Of a stretch of 64,000 nt of DNA, positions 50,391 through 58,503 are shown piece after piece. The first letter of the stretch is position 1. Each line of letters starts with the position of its first letter. The position numbers and the translations under genes are program-made. The DNA is from Enterobacter ludwigii (GTDB lineage Bacteria; Pseudomonadota; Gammaproteobacteria; Enterobacterales; Enterobacteriaceae): positions 1,550,001 through 1,614,000 of the forward strand of contig CP083824.1 of NCBI GenBank assembly GCA_023023105.1, in the 5' to 3' direction. Below the pieces are notes generated by a model. It was not told the origin of the DNA and did no database searches. It saw nothing but the letters and a program-made list of their open reading frames with translations.

Positions 50391-51526
50391 TTAAAACTCT
50401 GTGCAATAAAGCGAATCATAGGAACCCAGGCCAGTTCGGAAGGGTGCAAACGATCCCAGTTCCAGCCATTCTGATAAGGCATGGCGTACATATCTAAATA
50501 AGGGATCTGGTTCTTTTCCAGAATGGTTTTAATTTGCTTATCAACCGGGCGGAAGGTATCGGTATTGTAAAGTGCCCAGGGATTAACCGGGTCGACGATA
50601 GCAATCACCTGCACGTGACGTTCTTTCAGCAGCTGAACGGTTTTACTGAACGCGGCGATTTGCGCAGGCACGACCGGCGTGTCATCCCACTGTTGCGGTT
50701 TACCGTCCTCTTCGTAAATCGTTTTGTCCATCCACAGCGTGGCCGCGCTCTGCTGGCGTTTTTTATTTAACTCGCGCGCGTTCGCCAGTTCTTTATCCCA
50801 GTCTGGGGCGATGTGGGTGGTTGGCTGCTGCGGCCAGGGCTGTACCGTCTGGGGCGTGATGTTGAGCAGCGCCAGCCAGTCGTTTTTTATCAGGGTGCAG
50901 ACGTTCGCAAACTGGAAGCTCAGCTCGTCCCACATCAGATCGGGGTGCCAGCCAAAGACACGCATTTGGCCAAAGGTTAAATGGCTTATGTCTTTACTAT
51001 CAATATGCTTTAAATAATTAACCAGCAGCGGTCGCGCCTGCGGATCTTTCATCAGCGGATTAAAAATAGAACCGGGGAAATTATCGGCATAGATAGCAGG
51101 AGGCAGACCTTTTGAGTAAAAACTGTCAGGCGCCAGAAGCATAACAACTTTACTGTTTGCGTTAAGGCTATTTTTAAAACGTGAGAACAGTAAGAATTGC
51201 GTTTCGTCATCGACAAACGCATCGCCATACGCCACGACGGGCTTGTGCAATTGCTTATTAAAGTAATTATATACAGCGTAATGTTCATCTTCAGAGGTGG
51301 CGACCTCTGATGCACCGATGAAGAAAATAGCATTCCCTTCTAAGGCATGGGAAATGGTGGCTATTTTTTCCGCTTGTTCTTTAGGTGTGCCCGCCATTGA
51401 TTTAATCAGTGGCTGAAAGGCGAGGGGCGGATCGAAGCTTGTCACCAACGGGTGAACACACAGGAACAAAATGGCCAGTGTCGCCATCAGGATGTGTAAG
51501 CAAAGCGTATTTTTGATTTTCATCAT
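50387..51526 (-). CDS. dltD: D-alanyl transfer protein, DltD-like
   Basis: 379-aa protein with one N-terminal membrane anchor (IKNTLCLHILMATLAILFLC) and a large periplasmic SGNH-like domain. The nucleophile region is IGASEV (Ser73, G-x-S-E as in DltD) and the C-terminal D-x-x-H dyad is DRLHPSELAW (Asp358, His361). In Gram-positives DltD transfers D-Ala to the final polymer. It is the first gene of the operon. Two ATGs and an in-frame TTG cluster at the start; ATG 51526 is chosen, with no strong ribosome-binding site. Confidence 0.8.
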   Translation of the reverse strand: MMKIKNTLCLHILMATLAILFLCVHPLVTSFDPPLAFQPLIKSMAGTPKEQAEKIATISHALEGNAIFFIGASEVATSEDEHYAVYNYFNKQLHKPVVAYGDAFVDDETQFLLFSRFKNSLNANSKVVMLLAPDSFYSKGLPPAIYADNFPGSIFNPLMKDPQARPLLVNYLKHIDSKDISHLTFGQMRVFGWHPDLMWDELSFQFANVCTLIKNDWLALLNITPQTVQPWPQQPTTHIAPDWDKELANARELNKKRQQSAATLWMDKTIYEEDGKPQQWDDTPVVPAQIAAFSKTVQLLKERHVQVIAIVDPVNPWALYNTDTFRPVDKQIKTILEKNQIPYLDMYAMPYQNGWNWDRLHPSELAWVPMIRFIAQSFK

Positions 51527-51761
51527 CAACCAGTAAGATTACATGACAGTAATTTTTTGAAGTCTGTTGTCATTTCGATTTATAACAATTACACAACAAA
51601 AGGCCGTCTGTTTATGTGGCATTCTATACCAGAGCGATTTAAACGGATGAGCGTTGCTGTGTTACGGTATGTACAAGGGCGCAGAGACTGATGTGAGGTA
51701 AGCACCTGGGTGACTTTTTGCGCAGTTAAACGCCTGCGGGTAAAAATAGAAAAATTCCTGC

Positions 51762-51790
51762 TTTACAAGGCGCTAATAGATGTTTATAGT
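51762..51790 (+). promoter_or_regulatory. serT promoter, copy 2
   Basis: -35 TTTACA (51762-51767), 17-base spacer, -10 TATAGT (51785-51790) and discriminator GCGCCTC, the same elements and spacing as copy 1. The remaining ~230 bases back to dltD are AT-rich and must hold the dltD promoter, not resolved. Confidence 0.8.
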
Positions 51791-51802
51791 GCGCCTCACT
51801 TT

Positions 51803-51890
51803 GGAAGCGTGGCCGAGCGGTTGAAGGCACCGGTCTTGAAAACCGGCGACCCGAAAGGGTTCTAGAGTTCGAATCTCTACGCTTCCGCCA
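51803..51890 (+). tRNA. tRNA-Ser (anticodon UGA), copy 2
   Basis: 88-base gene identical to copy 1 except at three positions. Acceptor position 6 is C instead of U, turning a G-U pair into G-C. In the T stem the terminal C-G pair is replaced by U-A, a compensated double change. CCA is encoded and the anticodon is UGA. It appears fully functional. Confidence 0.96.
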
Positions 51891-51896
51891 AATTCG

Positions 51897-51932
51897 AAAC
51901 CCAGGTCGTTATGCGACCTGGGTTTTTTGTTT
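51897..51932 (+). terminator. Terminator of tRNA-Ser copy 2
   Basis: Stem AAACCCAGGTCG/CGACCTGGGTTT (51897-51908 and 51914-51925) followed by TTTGTTTT. Confidence 0.85.
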
Positions 51933-52369
51933 TAGCCGGTTTCAGCATGCGATTCAGTCATGCTGATGTGGCGCTGGAACGGTGTTCTTCCATACACAGT
52001 GTGTATCAGCTGCAGGGCGCGCAGCGTGTTGTCAACAGGACAAAAAACCTGCTCAATTTTTAGCATAATGTTTTGTTTTATATTTTTTTAACGTCCAGAC
52101 CTGGCTATTACTATTTTTAATGCCCATACGGTTTTTCGTATAATAAGACGCTGTCTCCATTACGTGAGACATAAAAGTGAACAGGTTCTTAATAATTTTT
52201 CATGTTTCATTTAATTTTCTGCAAATAGTTTGGCCTGACGCGCAAAACTGATTAAATCATGGTGTGGATCACTGCCGACAGAACATAACTAAAATATAAT
52301 GGCGGTATCGTTCTGAAGCAGGGTTTATTCGCTTCAAAAAATTACTATTATCCACCATGAATGGAAGAC
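51933..52369. other. AT-rich gap upstream of the LysR gene
   Basis: About 440 bases without a credible gene. It contains a perfect 15-base palindrome ATACACAGTGTGTAT (51992-52006) that could be a regulator site, long T and A runs around 52070-52120 and 52190-52210, and presumably the promoter of the downstream regulator. Confidence 0.5.
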
Positions 52370-53278
52370 ATGATGAGAGGAAAAATCCCCAAGAGCGAGT
52401 TGCTGGTGACGTTCGAAGTTGTGGCGCGTCACGAAAGCTATACCCGCGCGGCAGAAGAGCTGGCGTTAACGCAGAGTGCAGTGTTCAGACAGGTGACGGC
52501 CCTGGAGGAGTTTTTACACACCTCATTATTTAACCATGCCAAAAAACGGATTTTTCTAAATGCAGCTGGAAAGCATTATCTGAATATCGTGAAAGAGACG
52601 CTTAATAGGCTGGAGCGCGATACAAATATGATAATGAGCTGGCAGCCTGCCGTTCAGGTGGTGGAGTTAGCGGTAAATCCTACCTTCAGTACGCACTGGC
52701 TGATCCCCAATTTATGGGAGTTTAATAAATTAAATCCTGATATTATTGTCAACATTCACTCGCTGGCTAATATCGGCGATTTTTTAAATCGTGAATACGA
52801 TGCGGCTATTATGCGCGCAGATTTTTGTCCTCCGTGGTCGGAGGTCGATTATTTATTTGAAGAGGAGATCCTGCCGGTCTGCAGCCGAAGCTTGCTCCCC
52901 AGTGCGGAGCAGAAACTGGGGGTTGAGGAGCTGCTAAGGGAATTTCCACTGTTACACCAAAGCACTCGCATCAATGGCTGGCAGGAGTGGTTTGCGCTTT
53001 CCGGTATTACCAGTCCGGATGTGAATCTTGGCCCGCGTTTTGACCTCCTCTCGATGCTGATTGCCGCAGTGCGATCGAATCTTGGTGTCGCGCTGCTTCC
53101 CCGCTTCGCCATCCAGCATGACCTGGACTGTGGCGAGATGGTTATCCCCTGTGATGTTCCCATCCGCACCGGTAACCGCTTCATCATGACGTGGCGGGAG
53201 GAAAAGGCTCAATCCCTGCCGTTACAGACCTTCCGCGAGTGGCTACTTCAAAAATCAGTAGTGTCTCCGGTGGAGTAA
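52370..53278 (+). CDS. LysR-family transcriptional regulator
   Basis: 302-aa regulator of the GcvA-like branch: winged helix-turn-helix (SYTRAAEELALTQSAVFRQVTALEEFLHTSLF) and a C-terminal periplasmic-binding-like effector domain. The start at 52370 (MMRGKIPKSELL) has GGAAGAC upstream; the in-frame ATG 9 bases earlier lacks a ribosome-binding site. It is convergent with the last gene of the glutamate-fermentation cluster and is its most plausible local regulator, although the target is unproven. Confidence 0.88.
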   Translation: MMRGKIPKSELLVTFEVVARHESYTRAAEELALTQSAVFRQVTALEEFLHTSLFNHAKKRIFLNAAGKHYLNIVKETLNRLERDTNMIMSWQPAVQVVELAVNPTFSTHWLIPNLWEFNKLNPDIIVNIHSLANIGDFLNREYDAAIMRADFCPPWSEVDYLFEEEILPVCSRSLLPSAEQKLGVEELLREFPLLHQSTRINGWQEWFALSGITSPDVNLGPRFDLLSMLIAAVRSNLGVALLPRFAIQHDLDCGEMVIPCDVPIRTGNRFIMTWREEKAQSLPLQTFREWLLQKSVVSPVE

Positions 53279-53281
53279 AAA

Positions 53282-53316
53282 TACCGGATGGCGACAGCAT
53301 AGCGCGCCATCCGGTA
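53282..53316. repeat. REP-like palindrome between the LysR and cobO genes
   Basis: Perfect 12-bp arms TACCGGATGGCG (53282-53293) and CGCCATCCGGTA (53305-53316) around an 11-base loop. It separates convergent genes and can act as a terminator. Confidence 0.75.
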
Positions 53317-53325
53317 CCGACATGC

Positions 53326-53928
53326 TTACCAGTCAATGCCTTCCTGTGCCTGAATACCGCTGTCAAATGCGTGTTTTACCGGGCGCATTTCGCTAACTGT
53401 GTCGGCAAGCGCCAGTAATTGCGAGTGGCAGCCGCGTCCGGTGACGATCACGGTCTGCTGCACCGGACGATTCTCAACCGCCGCGATCACCTCCTGAGTA
53501 TCCAGATAGTGATAAGCCAGCATATAGGTGAGTTCATCCAGAACCACCAGGTCGTAACTCGGGTCAGCCAGCATGCGTTTGCTCTCCTGCCACACTGCCG
53601 TTGCGGCTTCAATATCCGTCTCCCGGTTTTGTGTCTCCCAGGTAAAGCCGGTGCCCATAATGTGAAACTCGACGCCGAGCGGATGCAGGGTGTTGTATTC
53701 GCCATTATCCCACTGACCTTTAATAAACTGCGCGACGCCAACGGTTTTACCGTGTCCGACGGCACGCGTTGCCGTGCCGAAGGCAGCAGTGGACTTGCCT
53801 TTTCCGTTACCTGTGAAGACGATCAGAATTCCTCTCTTCTCTGTCGCCGCCGCTACGCGGGTATCAACCTGCTCTTTACGCTTTTGCTGCCGTTGGCGGT
53901 GTCTGTCTGCGTTAGCTCGCGCTTCCAT
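53326..53928 (-). CDS. cobO: Cob(I)yrinic acid a,c-diamide adenosyltransferase
   Basis: 200-aa CobA/BtuR-type adenosyltransferase that makes the adenosyl form of corrinoids. The P-loop GNGKGKST (residues 40-47) and the motifs VAQFIKGQWDNGEYNT and VVLDELTYML are intact. The basic N-terminus (RQRQQKRKEQ) matches the lid segment of this family. Placed at the end of a glutamate mutase cluster, it probably provides the adenosylcobalamin cofactor; the housekeeping btuR is expected elsewhere on the chromosome. It lies 9 bases downstream of fumD. Confidence 0.92.
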   Translation of the reverse strand: MEARANADRHRQRQQKRKEQVDTRVAAATEKRGILIVFTGNGKGKSTAAFGTATRAVGHGKTVGVAQFIKGQWDNGEYNTLHPLGVEFHIMGTGFTWETQNRETDIEAATAVWQESKRMLADPSYDLVVLDELTYMLAYHYLDTQEVIAAVENRPVQQTVIVTGRGCHSQLLALADTVSEMRPVKHAFDSGIQAQEGIDW

Positions 53929-53937
53929 AATGGCTCC

Positions 53938-55590
53938 TTAATGTCCGGCAGGGCAGGATGCGCAGCGATGCTGCTGCTCAAACTGGCTGAAGAAATTATT
54001 CCCTTTGTCGTCCACCAGCACAAAGGCGGGCAGATTTTCGACCTCCATCATCCATACCGCCTCCATGCCCAGTTCGGGATACTCCAGGCAGCGCAGGCTT
54101 TTCACGAACTGCTGTGCCAGCAGAGCCGCCGCACCCCCGATACTGCCGAGGTTGAAGCCACCGTGTTTATGGCAGGCATCGGTGACCTGCTGGCTGCGGT
54201 TACCTTTGGAAAGCATGATCAGGCTTCCGCCCGCGGCCTGGAACGCATCGACATAGCCGTCCATGCGCCCGCCGGTGGTTGGGCCGAGGGAGCCGCAGGC
54301 CTGATTCTCCGGTGTTTTCGCCGGCCCGGCGTAATAGACGATATGGTTTTTCATGTACTCAGGCATCGGCTCGCCGTTATCCAGCCGCGCTTTGATTTTT
54401 GCGTGGGCGATGTCGCGGGCGACCACAATCGGGCCGCTTAACGACAGCCGGGTGCCGATCGGCAGGGCGGACATATCGCGCAGGATCTCACGCAGCGGGC
54501 GGTTCAGGTTAATCTGTACGGCTCGGGCGTCGTTTTCATCACGGCTGGCCTCCGGGATATATTTCCCTGGGTTATGTTCCAGCTTCTCCAGCCAGATACC
54601 GTGTTTGTTGATTTTCGCTTTGATATTGCGGTCGGCTGAGCAGGAGAGTGCCATGGCGACAGGACAGGAACCGCCGTGGCGCGGCAGACGGATGACGCGG
54701 ATATCGTGCGCGAAGTACTTGCCGCCAAACTGGGCGCCGATGCCGAATTCGCGGCTGGCGTTGAGCAGCGTAGCTTCCAGCGCCGTATCGCGGAACGCCT
54801 GGCCCAGCTCGTTCCCGCTGGTGGGCAGGTTGTCATAATATTTTGTTGAAGCCAGCTTCGCCACCTTCAGCGCCTGGTCTGCAGAGAGACCGCCGACCAC
54901 AAAGGCAATGTGATACGGTGGACAGGCCGCGGTACCGAGCGACTTCATCTTCTCGATCAGGAACGCGGTGAGCTTCTCCGGCTGCAGAATGGATTTCGTT
55001 TCCTGGAACAGCGCGGCTTTGTTAGCCGAACCGCCGCCTTTATTGACAAACAGGAAGCGATATTCGCTCCCCGGCGTGGCGCTGATGTCTATCTGCGCCG
55101 GCAGGTTGGTTTGGGTGTTGACCTCGGTATACATGTCCAGCGGTGCGTTTTGCGAGTAGCGCAGGTTACACTCGCTAAAGGTGGCGTAAATTCCCTTGCT
55201 CAGCGCTTCGGCATCATCACCGCCGGTCCAGACGTGCTGGCCTTTGCTCGCCACGACGGTGGCCGTGCCGGTATCCTGACAGTTTGGCAGAACGCCTTTT
55301 GCCGATACCTCGGCGTTACGCAGCAGCTGCAGGGCGACATACTTATCGTTACTGCTGGCCTGCGGGTCGTGCAGGATGCTGGCTATCTGCGTTAAATGTC
55401 CGGCGCGCAGGAAAAATGAGGCTTCATAAAAGGCCTGCTGGGCCAGCAGGGTCAATGCCTCAGGCGCCATCTTAATGACCTCCTCGCCCTCTAACTCCGT
55501 CACCGTAACGTGTTGCGTGCTGAGGAGTTCATATTCCGTCGTATCGTTACTTTGAACAAACAATTCCTGCCAGACAAATGGTTTAGACAT
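53938..55590 (-). CDS. fumD: Class I fumarate hydratase / mesaconase
   Basis: 550-aa iron-sulfur hydro-lyase of the FumA/FumB family. Cluster-ligand cysteines are in LPNCQDTGT (Cys104), ALSCSAD and [13 protein letters not shown]. The mesaconase/fumarase FumD of E. coli O157:H7 is encoded in its glutamate-mutase cluster; by position this protein should hydrate mesaconate to (S)-citramalate after Mal. The start at 55590 ([10 protein letters not shown]) has AGAGAGAAG upstream; 17 extra in-frame residues upstream are REP sequence. Confidence 0.85.
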   Translation of the reverse strand: MSKPFVWQELFVQSNDTTEYELLSTQHVTVTELEGEEVIKMAPEALTLLAQQAFYEASFFLRAGHLTQIASILHDPQASSNDKYVALQLLRNAEVSAKGVLPNCQDTGTATVVASKGQHVWTGGDDAEALSKGIYATFSECNLRYSQNAPLDMYTEVNTQTNLPAQIDISATPGSEYRFLFVNKGGGSANKAALFQETKSILQPEKLTAFLIEKMKSLGTAACPPYHIAFVVGGLSADQALKVAKLASTKYYDNLPTSGNELGQAFRDTALEATLLNASREFGIGAQFGGKYFAHDIRVIRLPRHGGSCPVAMALSCSADRNIKAKINKHGIWLEKLEHNPGKYIPEASRDENDARAVQINLNRPLREILRDMSALPIGTRLSLSGPIVVARDIAHAKIKARLDNGEPMPEYMKNHIVYYAGPAKTPENQACGSLGPTTGGRMDGYVDAFQAAGGSLIMLSKGNRSQQVTDACHKHGGFNLGSIGGAAALLAQQFVKSLRCLEYPELGMEAVWMMEVENLPAFVLVDDKGNNFFSQFEQQHRCASCPAGH

Positions 55591-55617
55591 AATACTTCTC
55601 TCTTTGTGGTCGTTTTT

Positions 55618-55648
55618 GCCGGGCGCTGGCGCAGCTGCCACGCCCGGC
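55618..55648. repeat. REP element between glsA and fumD
   Basis: GCCGGGCG (55618-55625) pairs with CGCCCGGC (55641-55648), with a partly paired inner TGGC/GCCA stem. It lies between two genes read in the same direction and may stabilise or limit read-through mRNA. Confidence 0.75.
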
Positions 55649-55671
55649 TTACAAAATCACAGCCGGTTGGG

Positions 55672-56673
55672 TCAATGGGCTAAAAAGAGATTGGCCTGCG
55701 TCGCCTCAGCGACGTACGCAATCGTCTGCTGGGCGCGGACGCTATTCCCGGCGGCATCCAGCGGTGGCGAATAGACCGCGATGGCGTATTGCCCGGGCAC
55801 GATGGCAACCATGCCGCCGCCGACACCGCTCTTCGCCGGGATCCCAACGGTGTACAGCCATTTGCCACTACCGTCGTACAGCCCGGCAATCGCCATTTCC
55901 GCCAGAACCTGCGGTACGTAGCGTTCATTCAGCAATTGCTTACCGTTGAAAGGTGATTTGCCTTTGTTCGCCAGCACTGCGCCCATTTTGGCGAGCTGCT
56001 CAACGGTGATATCTACGGAACACTGGCGGGTATAGATTTCGACAGCTTCCCGGGTATCGCCATAAAAGCTGTTGTAGGACGCCATCAGCATCGCCAGCGC
56101 CTGGTTATGCTGATTGGTCTCCATTTCTGATTTGAACACCGGTTCGTTGACGGTCAGCGAGGCATCGGCCCACGAATTCAGGTTATTGAGAATTTTGTTC
56201 CAGCGGTCGGTCTTATCTTTCGCCTCGATCAGGCTTACCGTGCTCATCGCCCCCGCATTTACCAGCGGGTTTTCCGGCGCACCTTTGGTCAGCTCAACCG
56301 CTAAGCCGGAGTTGAAGGGCAGACCGGTCGCACTGGCACCGAGTTTATCCAGCACCTCCTGCGGACCACGCTGCTCCATCGCCAGCGCCAGGGTGAACAC
56401 TTTACTCAGCGACTCCATTGGGAACGCTTTTTTTACATCGCCAACCTGGTAAATGTTGCCGTCGACCGTGGCAAGTGTGATGGCGAAATTGTTGGGGCTA
56501 TAGGTCGCCAGGGCAGGGATGTAATCGGCGACTTTCCCCTCATGATTACCTTTAAATTTTTGGTGAGCCTGCTCAAGCAGCTGCGCGTAGTCCGGGGCGG
56601 GTTGCGCCAGCGCGGCGGCGCTAAATAACAGGCTGAAGGATAAGAGGCTGACGCCGAAAATATTTATCTTCAT
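55672..56673 (-). CDS. glsA: Glutaminase with signal peptide
   Basis: 333-aa glutaminase of the serine-dependent beta-lactamase-like family that converts glutamine to glutamate and ammonia. The catalytic S-x-x-K is Ser88-Lys91 in FPMESLSKVF; VNAGAMSTVSLI and KSGVGGGMVAIVPG are further family motifs. Unlike housekeeping glutaminases it begins with a Sec signal peptide (LLSFSLLFSAAALA, cleavage near residue 23), so it should act in the periplasm. Its neighbour is an acidic amino acid symporter, which would import the glutamate released. Confidence 0.9.
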   Translation of the reverse strand: MKINIFGVSLLSFSLLFSAAALAQPAPDYAQLLEQAHQKFKGNHEGKVADYIPALATYSPNNFAITLATVDGNIYQVGDVKKAFPMESLSKVFTLALAMEQRGPQEVLDKLGASATGLPFNSGLAVELTKGAPENPLVNAGAMSTVSLIEAKDKTDRWNKILNNLNSWADASLTVNEPVFKSEMETNQHNQALAMLMASYNSFYGDTREAVEIYTRQCSVDITVEQLAKMGAVLANKGKSPFNGKQLLNERYVPQVLAEMAIAGLYDGSGKWLYTVGIPAKSGVGGGMVAIVPGQYAIAVYSPPLDAAGNSVRAQQTIAYVAEATQANLFLAH

Positions 56674-56699
56674 GGGGCTATCCTGTAAATCGGAAGATA

Positions 56700-56723
56700 A
56701 AAGGCCAACGACGGTTGGCCTTT
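56700..56723 (-). terminator. Terminator between the symporter gene and glsA
   Basis: Perfect stem AAAGGCCAAC/GTTGGCCTTT (56700-56709 and 56714-56723), followed on the minus strand by TTATCTTCC. It lies within the gene row and suggests that glsA-fumD-cobO receive reduced read-through or have their own promoter. Confidence 0.7.
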
Positions 56724-56727
56724 GTAA

Positions 56728-58020
56728 TCAATACATGGCGATTTCTGTATCTGAAGTGGTACTTTCTTTGGCCGGAACCTTGCCGCGGCAGCCGACGCCG
56801 AAGTGTTCGCCTTCCCAGCGCCCGACGATGGCGGCACCCATCGCGTTACTCATTACGTTGGTGGCGGAACGGCCCATGTCGAGGAACGGATCGACGCCCA
56901 TCAGCAAAATCAGGCCCGCTTCCGGAATGTTGAACTGGTTGAGCGTGGCGGCAATAACCACCATCGATGCACGCGGCACGCCCGCCATCCCTTTCGAGGT
57001 CAGCATCAGGATCAGCAGCATGGTAATCTGCTCGCCAATGCTCAGTTCGATGTTGCACGCCTGGGCGATAAACACGGTAGCAAACGAACAGTAGGCCATT
57101 GAGCCGACCAGGTTAAAGGAGTAGCCGATGGGCAGGACAAAGCTGGCAATCCTGGAGGAGACGCCGAATTTTTCCAGTTTGTTCAGCGTGCCCGGGAAAG
57201 CCGCTTCTGAACTTGAGGTCGTAAAGGCCAGCAGCGCAGGTTCGAGGATCGCTTTTGTCAGACGACTGATGCACGGACCGACAATCATCGTGGACAGGCC
57301 AATCAGAATCGCCCACAGCAGGCCGAGCGTCATGTAGAACTCGCCCATGAAAATACCTGCGCTGACCATCACACCCAGACCGCGTTCGGCAATCAGTCCG
57401 GAGATCGCGGCAAACACGGTCAGCGGTGCAAACAGCATGACGTAGCCCGTCAGCTTCAGCATCACATGCACCAGAGAGTCGAGCACCTTAATGATGGGCT
57501 CGGCTTTCTCGCCAATGGCCGCCAGGCTGCAGCCGAGGAAAATCGAGAACACCACGATTTGCAGGATCTCGTTGCGGGCCATAGCATCAACGATGCTGGT
57601 CGGTACCGCGTGAGAGATAAACACTTTCAGCGTGAACGGCTCGGACTGAACGGCCGCAACGGCCCCGGCGTCATGGGCGACAAAGTTAATGCCTGCGCCA
57701 GGCTGGAAGATATTGACGATAACCAGCCCCAGCGCGATCGACAGCAGCGAGGCACAAATAAAAAGGAAAAAGGTTTTGGAGAATATACGGCCGAGTGTTT
57801 TAGCATCACCCATTTTGGCTATGCCGACCACCAGGGTTGAAATGACCAGTGGGGCGATAATCATTTTCACCATACGTAAGAATATAGTGGTGAAAATAGA
57901 AATATCTTGTGAATACGATTTTGCTGTATCTGCTGATGCCATATTATTAATGACCACCCCGGCTATCATGCCGAGTATCAAACCTAATATGATCATTTTC
58001 GTTAAGCTTATTTTTTTCAT
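56728..58020 (-). CDS. Dicarboxylate/amino acid:cation symporter (DAACS family)
   Basis: 430-aa transporter of the GltP/DctA family with eight membrane helices and two re-entrant loops, likely importing glutamate. The serine-rich SSSEAAFPGTL (HP1), TSKGMAGVPRAS (HP2) and DMGRSATNVMSN (TM8, with the substrate-binding Arg and Asn) are present. The TM7 motif, normally N-x-D-G, here reads NLVGS, losing the Asp. Asn replaces Asp at the TM8 sodium-site position, as in proton-coupled members. The start is at 58020 (MKKISLTKMI). Confidence 0.88.
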   Translation of the reverse strand: MKKISLTKMIILGLILGMIAGVVINNMASADTAKSYSQDISIFTTIFLRMVKMIIAPLVISTLVVGIAKMGDAKTLGRIFSKTFFLFICASLLSIALGLVIVNIFQPGAGINFVAHDAGAVAAVQSEPFTLKVFISHAVPTSIVDAMARNEILQIVVFSIFLGCSLAAIGEKAEPIIKVLDSLVHVMLKLTGYVMLFAPLTVFAAISGLIAERGLGVMVSAGIFMGEFYMTLGLLWAILIGLSTMIVGPCISRLTKAILEPALLAFTTSSSEAAFPGTLNKLEKFGVSSRIASFVLPIGYSFNLVGSMAYCSFATVFIAQACNIELSIGEQITMLLILMLTSKGMAGVPRASMVVIAATLNQFNIPEAGLILLMGVDPFLDMGRSATNVMSNAMGAAIVGRWEGEHFGVGCRGKVPAKESTTSDTEIAMY

Positions 58021-58061
58021 GTTTACTCCATCGGATAAAGGTTGGTTAATGTGTAGGGTCG

Positions 58062-58098
58062 CGTGCGTCTGAGCCATGACGAACCGCTCAGACGCACG
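58062..58098. repeat. Inverted repeat in the symporter leader
   Basis: Perfect 12-bp arms CGTGCGTCTGAG (58062-58073) and CTCAGACGCACG (58087-58098), loop 13 bases, about 40 bases upstream of the symporter start. No T run follows on the minus strand, so a role in mRNA processing or regulation is more likely than termination. Confidence 0.6.
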
Positions 58099-58185
58099 TT
58101 TGTTGTGACCAACCGCATGAATTATCTGGAATACAGTGATACAGCAAATATCTATATCCCAATGGACGTTGTTGTATTTGTAGTG

Positions 58186-58503
58186 TTACAGCTCAAACTC
58201 AATACTTAATAACGGCGCATGCTGCTGGGCACCATAAACATCATTGTCACCGACGTTGCCGGAGATAATATCGCGAGGCATGACAATTTTGACCGCATTG
58301 GCCGGGTCGAACCAGATAATGCGATGTATAAAGTCAGGCTTAACGTTATATAAACGGGCAATAAGCTGTGGCGTTAATTGCTCCGAGGCTTTTACCCGCT
58401 GATAGTCTTCACGCGTTTTAAATAAAATATCCAGAACCAGCTCATACGGCCCCGCATTTTTAGAACGAATGACCTGCGCCAGTGAGCAAATACTGTGTTT
58501 CAT
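58186..58503 (-). CDS. DUF4387 protein
   Basis: 105-aa protein of the DUF4387 family (LAQVIRSKNAGPYELVLDILF and GNVGDNDVYGAQQHAPLL). Function is unknown. It overlaps the preceding AtuA-like gene by 4 bases, and the two families are regularly found side by side, so they probably form one complex or act in one step. No signal peptide or membrane segment is visible. Confidence 0.85.
   Translation of the reverse strand: MKHSICSLAQVIRSKNAGPYELVLDILFKTREDYQRVKASEQLTPQLIARLYNVKPDFIHRIIWFDPANAVKIVMPRDIISGNVGDNDVYGAQQHAPLLSIEFEL

Noticed and set aside
51960..52094. Possible 44-codon gene after tRNA-Ser copy 2
   Set aside because: There is no ribosome-binding site before its ATG and no recognisable protein pattern; the sequence becomes a simple T-rich stretch.
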